DNA of 64,000 bases from Paraspadella gotoi. Its lineage: Eukaryota; Chaetognatha. Below the pieces are notes generated by a model, which saw only the letters and a program-made list of their open reading frames with translations, did no database searches and was not told the origin of the DNA. The stretch spans positions 21,374,494 through 21,438,493 of the forward strand of contig CM119263.1 in the NCBI GenBank assembly GCA_051294375.1. The letters run 5' to 3'. A program made the translations under genes and the position numbers. Below, in pieces: positions 11,491-24,190 of the stretch; position 1 is the stretch's first letter, and each line of letters opens with the position of its first letter.

Positions 11491-13288
11491 GAGAGACGGG
11501 AGAGAGGAGAAATAAAGTGGTAAAACTTGAAAAGTGACTCACATTGAATGTCTCTTCTCTTCTCAAAATGGTCATTCCACCCTGGGCCTCAAAAAGTGGA
11601 GGTTAACTTACTTTTTTTTTCAACTTGAACGAGAAGGTCGAGTGGGGAAGCTCGTGATTGACGCCTTTGGCCGAGTTTGTTTTTTTTTCTTTCTCATCTT
11701 TTTTATTCTTCTTTACTTAAAGAGTGTGATGTGTGGTGGTCAGTTGAGATACTCTATCTAATAAATTAATATTAAAAGATTAAGATGACGTTTTAGCTGC
11801 TCGTTATTCGGATTCATATGTACAATGAAATCGGGTATGAAATTAGGAAGTTTTTTTTTTATATGAGTACTTATACCGGAGCAAAAAATAAAAAATTGCT
11901 GCAATAGTTTCGGTTGTTTTAAAGAGGCTGTCAATTTTTTTCAAAGTCTATCTATTATATTAAAATGCTTTCTCATGAATAGATAAAATGAATCTGTAAA
12001 AAGAATACGCTCTTGGCTCCTGCTTTTCTTTACTATCGATCTTGTCATATCTTTTTAACTTTTAAGTCTTTCTCTTCGAATTTAATTTCACCATATATTT
12101 TTCTCTGACGAAAAACAGTCGACAGTCACCTTCTTCTTTTAAATTTTGTCTTTCTTTAAGTGATTCGAGGTTCGATCCTATGTACATCTTGAGGAACGAG
12201 ATCGCGTATATCTTTTTTCTTTAATTAAGATAATATAAATAGTAAAGAACAGACGGAACTGATCTTTAGCCGATTTAACGATTTAAATATTCTATATCTC
12301 AGCAACTCATTAAGCTACAAATACGTTTTAGCCCTGCGCACAGAACGAACACCTCACTCGCTTTTGTCACCAGTCATTTTCTGCACTTCTATTTCAACAA
12401 CATAACAATAAATGACGCTTTATATTCGCAAATTTTTTTTTTTCCGAGATATTTTTTTTCTTCTTCTTTGCGTCAGGTTTAGTTTGTTTTTTCAATTTTG
12501 ACGGTTGATTGAGCGTTTTAATCAAATTGTGTTTTTCTCTCTTCGTGAATTTGCATTTTTTTAAAGAAATTATAAATTGATGCTTCCGCAAAACGCTATA
12601 GATATCGAGCGAGGTAACGAGTCCCAACGGACCAGGTCTAGAGAGAAGGCGTGAGGCGTGGAGCAGCTGCAGATCCGTAGTTCCAGAACCGTCAGTTGGA
12701 CGGAGAGAGCGAGAGATCGTCAGTAGAGGATGAGGGCTGAAGAGAGGATGAGTGTAAAAAAAACAATAAGACTGTAAAAAGTCGTGACCTTATTTTTGTT
12801 TTAAACAATGACGTCACTTCCTCATTTTTTCGGCCACACTCCTTCTCCTTTCCTCTTTCTTTTTCTTTTTTTTCGTTTTTCCTTCCTCTTTTTGTTGGGC
12901 GTATCCATCTAAAATCTTCATGAGCAGAAATTGGTTGACTGCAAAGACCGAGAAGAATTATAGATTACAGTCATTTAAAATTAGAGTAATTGTTCCGTAA
13001 CCGGTCTAGTCAGTGCTTTAATGCTGTTTGTATATTATGGCGTTTTATTGAGTTGATTATTATATTTTTTTTAATGTTTTAGTATGCAGATTCTCCTAGT
13101 GTCAACTGGTGATCGTTGATCTCAAAAGAGACGTATACATTGTTTTTTCTGTATGAAATGGTACGGAGACGCGACACCGTTGTTTACATCAATCAATGAC
13201 TTTCAATACAATTAAGGGGTTAATAAGGGACCAAAGATGTTATGTGCCCCTACCCAATGAAAAACATCAAATCAGGGGACTTCTTTAT

Positions 13289-13450
13289 TAAGACATAGTG
13301 AAAGTTACCCCATAACGAAAAGTTCTAAAAGTCCTAATTATGAACAACATACCATACGGAACCATTAAATTTGTAAAAAAATTAATTTTTATTTTTTTCA
13401 ATTTTCGCAGTAGCTATATTTATATATATATATATAATATATATATATAT

Positions 13451-13496
<46 letters not shown>

Positions 13497-14085
13497 AATA
13501 TATATATATATATATTATATACTATATTTATATTTTTATATTTATTTATATTTATTTTATATTTAATATTTATTTATATTTATTATTTTATATTTATCTA
13601 TATTTATATTTATATTATATTATCCTTATAAAATCGAAGATTTCAAAAATAGCTTTTCTTAATTTTGATTGCAGATTTGAATTCCTGTCAAAAGTTGATA
13701 AAAGAAAATATAATCATTTTTAAAAATTCTTTCATTAAGTGGCTTAAAACATTAAAAAAACTATATTTAATAATAAGAGTTAATTTCAGCTTAAATTATA
13801 GCTTTTTCTAATTTTTGACCCACTTAATGAAGGAATTTTTCAAAAAGAGTTATATTTCTTTTTAACAACTTTTTATGAGAATCAAATCTGCAAAAAAATC
13901 TTAGAAATAACTGTTTTGAAATTTTAATATTTATTGGTTACTACTAGTATAAATATGGCCTACTGCGTAAATTGAAAATTTATCATAAATTTTTTTTATT
14001 ACACAAATGTTCATTAGTATAATGTTGTTCGTTCCTCACTTTAGAATTTTAATTTAAGTAAATTTAGAAATTTTACTACGCCTTA
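13289..14085. mobile_element. Non-autonomous hAT-like foldback element
   Basis: Flanked by an exact 8-bp direct repeat, TTCTTTAT, at 13281-13288 and 14086-14093. The ends are inverted: the left starts TAAGACATAGTGAAAGT, and the right end, read on the other strand, starts TAAGGCGTAGTAAAATT. Similarity continues inward, so nearly the whole element is a palindrome centred near 13785. Matching blocks are GCAGATTTGAATTC / GCAGATTTGATTC and the shared TTCATTAAGTGG. The left arm is lengthened by a (TA)n microsatellite (about 13420-13620). There is no transposase. The 8-bp duplication and the YARNG-like ends fit hAT elements (inference). Confidence 0.85.
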
Positions 14086-14104
14086 TTCTTTATAGTAGAC
14101 AAAA

Positions 14105-14126
14105 TAATCAATTGAAAGAGAGAAAG

Positions 14127-14166
<40 letters not shown>

Positions 14167-14294
14167 AGAGAGATCCAAACCTTTCTTTTCTCTCAGAGTA
14201 CAGATTCAAAGTCCCTGATATAAATCAATAAAACGAACTCGAGTTTTTGATATCATTTTTAACGATCGAAAAAAAAATACAAGGGTCCAACGCT

Positions 14295-14327
<33 letters not shown>

Positions 14328-14345
14328 CGTCTCTCTTTTTCTCTT
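14105..14345. repeat. (GA)n ... (CT)n snap-back pair
   Basis: GA-rich at 14105-14172 and CT-rich at 14296-14345, complementary, with a spacer of about 125 bp. The same pair recurs in tile 2 at 23960-24187. Confidence 0.8.
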
Positions 14346-14857
14346 ACTGCTGTCTAAATAATCTATTTTTAAAAATTTGCCACGCAAACCTATCACAACA
14401 AAAACTCTTTATCACTCTAAAAAATTTTTCCGTCCTTTAAGGTGTGTTGGTGACTTTTTCTAGACAAAAAAAAAAGAAAAAAAAAAGATTTAAAGGTACT
14501 TATAATCTATTCATTTGGGTTGCTGAAGAACAAATATAGAAAAAAGTCAAAACATAGAAAGAAACTTTTTCAAAAAGGGAAGACAGGCTTAATAAACAAA
14601 GACTGGACAAAAATACAAAAAAAAAAAAAAAAAAACGAAGAAAGATAATACAATAATAAAAAAAGCCGGTTTGCCGAGACGCGATCGTAAAGAATTAAGT
14701 TTAGGCAGAACGGTTCATGGAAAACTGGGTCTCGAAGAAAGAAAAAAAAGTAGATTATTATGAAAAAAATTCGTTTATCTCAAATCTTTTATCTGATCGA
14801 CTCAAAAAGTAACGGCATAAAACGAACCTTAGCCTTATAACTGTTAGTGAGAGAAAA

Positions 14858-14858
14858 G

Positions 14859-14946
<88 letters not shown>
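14858..14946. repeat. (GA)n microsatellite
   Basis: Nearly pure GA with GC and AAA interruptions. The matching place in tile 2 (24710-24855) is longer and much more irregular. Confidence 0.9.
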
Positions 14947-14948
<2 letters not shown>

Positions 14949-16138
14949 ATTTACTAAATATTGAAGATCGCCCCAAATTGTATTTAGTAATTAAATAATT
15001 AAATTTATTTAATGATTAGTGATTGATCGATTGATTGACTTACTTTTGGTTGATTAAAAAGTAGTAGACTCAAGTCAAACGCGATGAAATTTTTTCAGAA
15101 GTTTTTTTTTAATTTTGTTTATGTTTTATTTCGACGGTTCGACTTAGTCATTTGGCATTTGACAGTAGAAAAAAAAATAGAGGTAGTGTCGGGTATTAAT
15201 TCCGTCAAAACGACCAACCAAAAAAAATTACATTCAGTCTTCATTTTTGAGTGATCGTCATCGTCTCCGTATTTTTCGAAAGACGTCACTTTCCACGGGC
15301 GTGAACGTCATTTCGGAATCCGTTCCGGCGCGATCGGGCGCGTATTGCGGATGAACGTCGAAGATGGAGAAACGCCAGCGGGGAACGAGATCCCCGGTTT
15401 CATTTTCAGTTCGAAAAATTCGTTCATTTTTCGTTAATTTCAGTTTAATTATTTAGGTTTATTTGTTTATTGGCGTCAAAATAGATCGTTATTGATTCAT
15501 TGATTAATTGATGGATTTCTATTTATGATTGTGTTAATACGCGTTTTTTCAAGGATGCCGCTGGTTTGTTTGCTTCTTTCGCCTCAAAATTCATATCTGG
15601 GAAGTACGAGTGGGAAAAAAAGAGACAATATATTGTTAAAATCATCAGTATGTGTGGGTTTTTTTTCGTCCAAAATAAAAAAAATTTTTAAATTCTTCGG
15701 AATTGGCGTCCAAAAAAGAGAGGCTCGGATCGTAAAATGTTTTACCCAGATCTCTACTCGTTTTACCCGTTTGCTCGAGAGAGCTCGCTCGCATGCATAA
15801 TAATTTTTTTTTTGTTTTTCAAAACCGCTCCAGCGAGGAATGAATCTTCTTTTTTTTTCCTCCTCTCTTTTCACCTCTTTTTTCCTCCTCCTCCTCCTCC
15901 TCCTCCTCTTCTCCTCCTCTTCCTCTCCGACCTCCTCCTCCTCTTCATTCATATTCTTAACAACAATCATTTTCAATTCCGTCGTGTGTTTGAGAAAAGA
16001 GTCGACCAATGGCGTCGCGATCTCCAATGAAAAAAAAACGTTCGCGCACTTTTCTTTTTTACAATTTTTTTGAAGTCAAATGAGGTGGAACTGTGGACGT
16101 AACGGCGGAAGAGAGACACACGCGGGGGGAATGAGAGT

Positions 16139-16202
<64 letters not shown>

Positions 16203-16298
16203 CGTAGAGAATAAAAAAAAAATTATTGGCATACTTTGTAATTAAGAGAAGGAATACTAAGAATTTTAACCCAAACGATTAAGATTATTTATTTACAG

Positions 16299-16323
16299 NN
16301 NNNNNNNNNNNNNNNNNNNNNNN
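16299..16323. other. Assembly gap, exactly 25 N
   Basis: A placeholder-sized gap between tiles 1 and 2. The left flank ends in ATTTACAG, whose continuation appears at 26259 in tile 2. The right flank begins in GA repeats equivalent to 8307. Confidence 0.97.
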
Positions 16324-18700
16324 GAGAGAGAGAGCGAGAGGAAAGAGATCTAGAGAAGAGGGGAGAGAGAGATGGAAAGAGAATAGTGGAAGAAACAGGA
16401 GAGGACAGGAGGAGAGGGATGGAGACGAGCGAGCGAGAGGAAGAAAAGGAAGGATAGAAGAAGAAGGCAGAGGTAGGGAGGAGGGGAGAGGGGATGAGGA
16501 GGCGAGGGTGGGAGTGAATAGAGGTACATTAAGAAGCAAAGAAAAAGCGAGAACAAAAAAAAAGGGATAGTGAAGAAATTCTTTCAAGGAAAAAAACTGT
16601 GTCAATTAGGAGGGAGAAGAGTGTTACGGTTATAAGTTAAGAAATTACGGATTTTTCCTGTTACTAGGACAAACAATAACTATTGAATACGTAACTTATT
16701 GGTTTGTACCAATTCATTATAAAAGAAAAGCGATATTTCTTTGGAAAATAAAAATTTCGTTTTTTGGAGTTCTAAGATTTGCGAAGAAGACAAAACTTCG
16801 ATGCGAAGGTGGAGCCAAATCGAAACGCGACAACACGACAAAAACCAACAGGACACAACAGGCGACAACAAGAAAACAAGGAGCCAAACCACGATGCGAA
16901 GGACAAGACCAGAACAACATATGGTCGACCTTACGAAGAAAACAAAGAGAGACTGTCCGCGGCGTGAGGAAGAGGAAAAAGACGTAATGAACCAAGAGGT
17001 AAGAAGACTGGACTTCAGCGTCGGAAGGGAAAAAATGAGAATTACGCAACAACTTGTAAAGATGAAAGGAAAAACGAGCGAAGTTGTGGGAATTTTGGTG
17101 TGGGTAAGTTTCGCGTAAATGACCAGATCAGCTAACGTTGATAATTGAAAAGGTTCCGACTTAAAAACGGCGTTTGCCGATTGTACACGTGTCACAGATT
17201 TTTTTCCACATCTTCTTTCTTCTCTTTTTTTGACCGGTACGCTCGAAAAGTACAAAAGTTGGCGCAACGCCACGGGGAATCGTTGACGCCAATCTGGCTC
17301 CATCACCGACCGCAACTTTCTTTTTTTTCTGTCCCTTTTTTTCCCTTTTCCTTTTTTTTCTTGGCGGAGACTCTTTCGTTCCTTCCGACGAGAAGCCTCG
17401 AATTCGCGCTTTCAAGTGACGAAGTCAAAAAAACTCGAAATACTGGGTAAATCACTTTTCGGCCTTTTTACGACCATTTTTAAGAATCGTCTCCCCAAAA
17501 GGAATCAAGTTGGAAAATAGAAAGAAAGAGGAAAAAATAAGAACTAAAGCGAAATTTCCATTTTTGAAAAATGTATATATTAACTAATTGGTGGATAATT
17601 TAAGAATGTTGTTTTGGTGAATCCAATTCACGTGCCAAAAAGAAAAACATTTACAAACCAAATAACGATTAAACAGAAGCACGAACGATGGTTAATGAAA
17701 AATGAAATGACTCAGAACAATAAAAGGAAACTTTATTTCTGTTTTTTTTTCTTTTTTTATTCCGAGAAGTAGATTGGATGCGGACGAGAAAAAGAAGGAG
17801 AAGGGAGAAATCTTTTTGCCGAATAAATTTAGTGAAAATAGCATTTTTTAAATTGGACGAAAAAAAAATGGATCGGGATTGCGGATTTTTCGCCACTTAC
17901 ATTCGAAATTCCGATTGGAGTAGAATCTTTATTTTTTCTTTTCAATGCCGGAAAATGTAATACAAGTCATTTCGCCAAGAATGCGAAGTTGGAAAGGAAT
18001 ATTTTTTGTTAAAGATTGATTATCCAGATTCCGCTAATTATGAGTTAGAAGAGTATATATTTTAGTATGGTAACAAAGATTCGTAAGTAAGAGTAATTCG
18101 CGGAGGGCGAAAGGGTAAGGTTATGAGGGTAAGTCTTCTCATCTCCGCGGCGATTGTTGAGCATAGGTGGAACGTGGACCATTGTAAAAAAGCTGTAGCT
18201 TCTCACCGTGAGATTGCTGTTCACCAGTGTAGGCCGATCGGCAATCTGTGAATTGGGTGAGATTATCAGGAAATTAAAAAATATTTATGCGACGACCGTA
18301 ACAAAAAAAAAAGTAACAAAAAAGGTAGATTCCTTAACAGAAAAAAGGTTTAATAAACGGGTTTTCATTTTTTCTTGACGATTCAATCCAAATGACGAAA
18401 AGCAATGGGAGATTATGTTTAAAGAGATTTGGATAAAAAAAATAATACAATACGCAAGATGGTATTTAAAAAATTATGAGCGTTCATCCTTCAGGACACG
18501 GAAGAGTAGGATGAGGAAGAGGAGGAGAGGGGAACTAAAAAGGAAAGAAAGGGGGGTCGACAAAGAAAACAGAGTGTACATGTAAGATTAAAGAGTCTCT
18601 ACGACCAACGGCTGTGGGCCTAGTCGAGGTACAAGGTTGCCCTTCCCGAACCAGCAAGAAAAATGGGACTATGAAGACAGATAATGGCGGGAGAAAAAAG

Positions 18701-21415
18701 AGGGTCGTCTGCTTCCATACGATTTTGTGAAAAATCGAAAATAGCTTCCCAGGACGCGAAGAAAACATAAAACAATGGGTGGAAACGGAGAGTTTTTTAG
18801 TGGTGTAGCGAGGCCAAACTCTCCTCTCCAAAGTAGAGTTCTGGGTCGATAGAGGCATGACAAACGGATGGAACAAGGCTGACGGAGGTGTCGCATAGGG
18901 CGTTCTTGTGACGCAGTGCTGTCCTCGGCACCCGGAAAGCTATACTTCTTTGTTTAAAGAGATACCACGTGTGTGCACGGATCATGTGTTTTGTCATGGG
19001 CCATGTGGTTACCCATGAGCGCAAGGTGGCAGTCGAAGATACAGCGAATCTGTGGTGGTAAGTCCTCGACCTAGTGCTTGAACTTGTCTGATGTTTCGGT
19101 TTCACGACCGTAGAGGAGGGATTTCCGCCTGAAATGGGAAAAGATAAAGGTGTGAATTTTAAAGAAATAACATGTAGCTCAGTTAACAGAAAAGTAAACA
19201 AAAATAAATTTGATCCCTCACCTCTTTCTAAAGCAGCTTCAATACTCTGGCTTGTTATGATGTTCAGGCATTGGCGGCCGGATGTTAGGGAGACGACCCA
19301 TGGTACCCGACTCCCGCAAGTACTTGCACAAAAGCAACGGAGAGAAACACCTGCCGAGAGTGGGACTGTGACGGGGGATGCGCCTTAGGACCCCGACGCC
19401 GTACACCGGCGGGGGAAACTTTTGGGTTGGGGTGTTTGGGTTATGCTTGTTTAGTCCACGAGTAGGGTAACCCTTGTGAATCGAATTATGAACTTCCTCT
19501 GGCTCTCTCCATTTTTCCCGAAACCCAGAATATCACTAACGAAAAAAGTCACTGCATACAATCCTAACACTCTCGACAATTAGGTTTCTTCTGTCTTTTG
19601 ATTCTTACTAACCTGCTCTGTATTCTTGGAGTACGTCACGGTGATGCTAGTTATCTTTTGATCAGACTTTTCTTATCAGTCGGCTCGTGTCGACGTCGGT
19701 TTAATTTATCTTTTTTATTTCTTTCGTTTCGCGGTGTCGGTCCCCGCCGCATTCCATTGCTATATAAAAAATCCTCGTAAGTTCAGGGTCGATCTCTCTT
19801 AAAAAATCGATCAACGTCCGGCGGGACGGTTCAACCGCTCCTATCAGTGTCATAAGTCGTTCGATGCCGCGAAAGAGACAGAGCCTACCAGTCCTACTAA
19901 ATCTCCATGACACCCAGGGTCTCCTGATGATCATCTGTTTTTGTTGGCCCTCTGAGTGTTTGAGAGAGATGGGGCTGCGCCAACGCGAGTGTTGCAGGGG
20001 GGGCCGGAGGGTGCGGATATGGGTGGCTTGGTAGTGGAGAAACGGGGGGCGTTAGGGGGGATGGGAAATAATAAGGTATGATGTAATAGTTAGAAAGTAC
20101 GACAATAACTATTCCGCTCTAACCGAGAGATTCGTTAAGGTGGGGCTATAAACTCAAACCCAATCGAAAACGAAACAACAAAAAACGAAAAAAGACGTAG
20201 AGAAGTTAGAGACAGTCAAAACGAACAGTGCCAAACGAACGGGATATGGACTCTCCTACATATAGCACAATGAACTCTCGCTAAAAAAGAATGGTACGAA
20301 ATTGAAGGCTTTGAGATATCACCAGGCACGATTCTTCTTGAGTTTAAAGTGGCGATCAGTTCTCTCGGCCCGAGGAGTAGACGCTCAAAGAGCCGGACCG
20401 TTCGGAGGGAGAGAAAGGGAAGGTCGATTGTGCAGCTGGACGTCGTTTAACCTCCGAAATCAATCTATATGCCTCATACAAATTAAGTAAACAAATATAC
20501 ATTATCAGAAAGAGCAGTAGTGTAATATCCAGACATATCAGACAGATCAAAACTCGATTAGAATAGGGTATTTTTCTTTCAATATATGGATATATCCTGT
20601 GTAAATAATTAAGAGAAAAACGAATATAGATTAAAGGAATAGAGGAGTTGAATCCCCGTAACTACCGAACAAATAGTAATCAACTAGCTCCACTTTGAAA
20701 TCTAGAAGTCATCGGCGTGTGTACCGGCATGGGACGAAATCCTGAATTAATCACCAGGTATCGCGAGTACCGGGGGCAGGCTCTTTCCATGTCTTATGTC
20801 TGCCCCCAACATTCGGCGTCCGTGCAAACGGGGGATCTCAATATTTCCCGCTTGGGAGTGTCCTGATGTTTTTGCGGGATGGTAGGTTGGTACATCGTGC
20901 TTGTGAGCAAGTTCCCACGCGATGTTAGTCGTAGGTCGAGTTGCCAGAAGGGACACTTTGCAAGGCGGAACCCGTCGTATGTCGATGGCAGAGACGGCGA
21001 GCCGGGAGGTGTATGGTGCGACTTCGCTCGGGCGCGGATATTTGAAAGGAGCGTTGGACCAAAACCGACGCACTGCAACGTTTCCGGCCAAGAGCCGCCT
21101 CCCGCCGAGCCCGGCTGCTCCGGGTTCATGTGATATCGAGCGAGATCTCTCCGCGGAACAATATTCATGCGCGGCAGAGCCGGTCATTTTGTACATCGAC
21201 CGTCGCAGCCACGGACTTTTCAGCTATAGTCGTCCGGGCATGGGCTGTGATGGTTGTCCCTCGCAAGGAAAGCTCCATACCGACTCTCGAGGCACGGCCG
21301 CCGAAGGCCATGAGTCTTTCGTTTTAAAAGGTACGCGTCAGCTGTCCGCCTGTTTCCTCTTCGACTGTAGATAGAATAAGTGTAAGAGTATTTTAAAAGG
21401 ATTGATGCTTTTAAA
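18701..21415. mobile_element. About 2.7-kb insertion or replacement, unclassified
   Basis: Tile 2 carries this segment where tile 1 has a different 0.75 kb. It is more GC-rich and of higher complexity than its surroundings, mainly at 18.8-19.45, 19.7-20.05 and 20.7-21.35 kb. The longest frames (149 codons minus at 20747-21196, 134 codons minus at 18797-19201, 150 codons plus at 20922-21374) overlap on opposite strands and match no family I recognise. No terminal repeats or clean target duplication were found. It could be a decayed retroelement, a haplotype difference or a chimeric read join. Confidence 0.4.
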
Positions 21416-23157
21416 AGAGAAGGAAGACGGAGGAGGGAGAGAGGGAGGAGAGACGGGAGAGGGAGGAGAATAAATGGTAACTGAGAGAGAGAGAGAAATA
21501 AAGTGGTAAAACTCGAAAAGTGACTCAACATTGAATCGTCCTACTTCTCTTCTCAAAAATGGTCCATTCCAACCCTGGGCCTCAAAAAGTGGAGTTAACT
21601 TACTTTTTTTTTCAAACTGAACGAGAGCGAGTTGGGAGCCTCGTGATCTGACGCCTTTGCCGTTTGTTATTTTTTTCTTTCTCATCTTTTTTATTCTTCT
21701 TTACAGGAAGTGGGTGTCGAATAACTTATCGTAATTAAATTAATATTAAAAAGATTAAAGATGCGTTTTAGCTTCGATCATTCATAATGTAAATTGAAAG
21801 TTGTAGAAAATTAGGAATTTTTTTTATATGAGTAGCTTCTAACCGGAGAAAAAAATAAAAAAATTCGTGCAATAGTTTCGGTTAAAGAGCGTGTCAATTT
21901 TTTCAAAAGTCTATCTAATTAATATTAAATGCTTTTCATGAATAGATTAAAATGAATCTGTAAAAAAAGAAGACGCTCTTGCTCCTCTTTTTTTACTATC
22001 GATCTTGTCATATTCTTTTTTAAACTTTTAAGTTTTCTCTTCGAATTTAATTTCACAATATTTTTTCTCTGACGAAAAAAAGTCGACAGTCAACCTTTTT
22101 TTAAATTTTGCTCTTTTTTAAGTGATTCGAGGTTCGATCCTTGTACATACTTAGGAACGAAAGATCGTATATCTTTTTTCTTTATGAAGATAATTTAAAT
22201 AGTAAAAGAAAACGGAGAGCGATTTAAGCCATTTAACGATTTAAATACTTCATATCTCAAGCAACTCATTAAGTACAAATACTGTTTTAGCCCTGCGCAC
22301 AAACGAAACCTCACCCTCCTTTTGTCACCAGTCATTTTTTCACTTTATTTTCACAAACATAAAAAAATAAACGCATTTATTTCGCAAATTTTTTTTTTTC
22401 GAAATATTTTTTTTCTTTTCTTCTTTGGCGTCAGGGTTTAGTTTGTTTTATTTCAAACTTTTTGACGCTTGATTGACGTTTTAATCAAATTGTGTTTTTC
22501 CTTTGTGAATTTGCATTTTTTTTAAAAAGAAATTATAAAATCTTGCGTAAAACGCAAAAAACCAAGAAGAAGCGGAATGAGTATGAGCAGAGAGAGAGAG
22601 AGATGGACGAGAGAGAGAGAGCAATTGAGAGATGAGAGAGAGCGAAGAGAGACGATGAGATGAGAGGAGGTAAAAAAAACAAAAAGATGTAAAAAGTCGT
22701 GACTTTTATTTGTTTTAAACAATGACGTCATCTTCCTCATTTTTGTGGCCACATCCCTTCTCCTTTCTCTTTCTTTTTTCTTTTTTTTTCTTTTTCCTTT
22801 CTTTTTTTTTACTCATCAAAATCTCATGACAAAATTGGGAGCAAAGAAACCGAGAAGAATTAATAGATTAAGTCATTTAAAATTAGAGTAAATTGTTCGT
22901 AACGGTCTAGTCAGTGCTTTAATGCTGTTTGTATATTATGGCATTGATGTATAATATTTTTTTTAATGTTTTTAGTATGCAGATTCTCCTAGTGTCAACT
23001 GTGATCGTTGATTCATCAAAAGAGACTACAATTTTTTTTTAGTATGAAAATGTACGGGACGCGACACCTTTTACAAATCATGCATTTAATACAATTAAGG
23101 GGTTAATAAGGCAAGAGTTAGATGCCCTACCCATGAAAAAACATCAAATCAGGGGAC

Positions 23158-23294
23158 TTCTTTATAAGACATAGTGAAAGTTACATACGAAAATTCTAAA
23201 AGTCAATTATGAACAACATACCATCAGGAACATTAATTTGTAAAAAAAATTAATTTTTATTTTTTTAATTTTCGCAGTAGGCTATATATATATA

Positions 23295-23354
<60 letters not shown>

Positions 23355-23941
23355 TATTATATATTATATTTGTATAATTTACTTTATAATTTATATTTAT
23401 TTATATTTATCTATTTTATTATTTATCTATATTATATTTATATTTATATATTCCTTATAAAATCTGAAAGATTTCAAAATAAGCTTTTCTTAATTTTGAT
23501 TGCAGATTTGAATTCCTGTCAAAATTTGATAAAAGAAAATAATAAATCATTTTTTAAAAATTTTTCATTAAGTGCGCTTAAAAATTAAAAAAACTATATT
23601 TAATATATAAAGAGTTAATTTTCAGCTTAAAATATAGCCTTTTTCTAATTTTTGACCCCACTTAATGAAGGAATTTTTCAAAAAGAGTTATATTTCTTTT
23701 TAACAACTCCCATTTTATTGACGAATCCAAATCTGCAAAAAAATCTTAGAAATAACTGTTTTGAAATTTTAATATTTATTGGTTTACTACTAGTATAAAT
23801 ATGGCCTACTGCGTAAATTGTAAAATTTATCATAAATTTTTTTATTACACAAATGTTCATTAGTATAATGTTGTTCGTTCCTCACTTTTAGAATTTTAAT
23901 TTAAGTTAAATTTAGAAATTTTACTACGCCTTATTCTTTAT
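23158..23941. mobile_element. hAT-like foldback element, tile 2 copy
   Basis: Same insertion as 13289-14085, with the same TTCTTTAT duplications at 23158-23165 and 23934-23941. It has lost one terminal T on the left. It differs by small indels and by the length of the internal (TA)n. It is not an independent transposition event. Confidence 0.85.
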
Positions 23942-23959
23942 AGTAGACAAATAATCAAT

Positions 23960-23963
23960 TGAA

Positions 23964-24010
<47 letters not shown>

Positions 24011-24137
24011 GAGAGAGATCCAAACCTTTCTTTTTCTCTCAGAGTACAGATTCAAAGTCCCTGATATAAATCAATAAAACGAACTCGAGTTTTTGATATC
24101 ATTTTTAACGATCGAAAAAAAATACAAGGGTCCAACG

Positions 24138-24187
<50 letters not shown>
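23960..24187. repeat. (GA)n ... (CT)n snap-back pair, tile 2 copy
   Basis: GA at 23960-24017 and CT at 24138-24187. Counterpart of 14105-14345. Confidence 0.8.

Positions 24188-24190
<3 letters not shown>

Larger units (their letters stand above)
8307..16298. repeat. Tile 1 of a threefold repeated locus
   Basis: Starts in a (GA)n run (8307-8368) and ends at a 25-N gap. 8368-10650 matches 16346-18700, and 11480-16298 matches about 21440-26258. The pairs differ mostly by single-base indels spread evenly, with no protection of any reading frame. A 124-codon frame at 8571-8942 is broken by several frameshifts in the second copy, so it is not under coding constraint. Stretches not listed separately contain no recognisable gene. 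Confidence 0.9.

Noticed and set aside
13420-13620. Coding frame rich in Ile/Tyr
   Set aside because: Translation of the (TA)n expansion inside the hAT-like element.
18797-19201. Reverse-transcriptase fragment, from an LYFGEESLASL-like stretch on the minus strand
   Set aside because: Only a vague likeness to the YG.E.W region of non-LTR retrotransposons. No catalytic motif and no supporting neighbours.
20747-21196. 149-codon minus-strand frame as a protein gene
   Set aside because: A frame of equal length lies on the opposite strand. No domain or motif is recognisable, and it is inside a segment that may be a false join.
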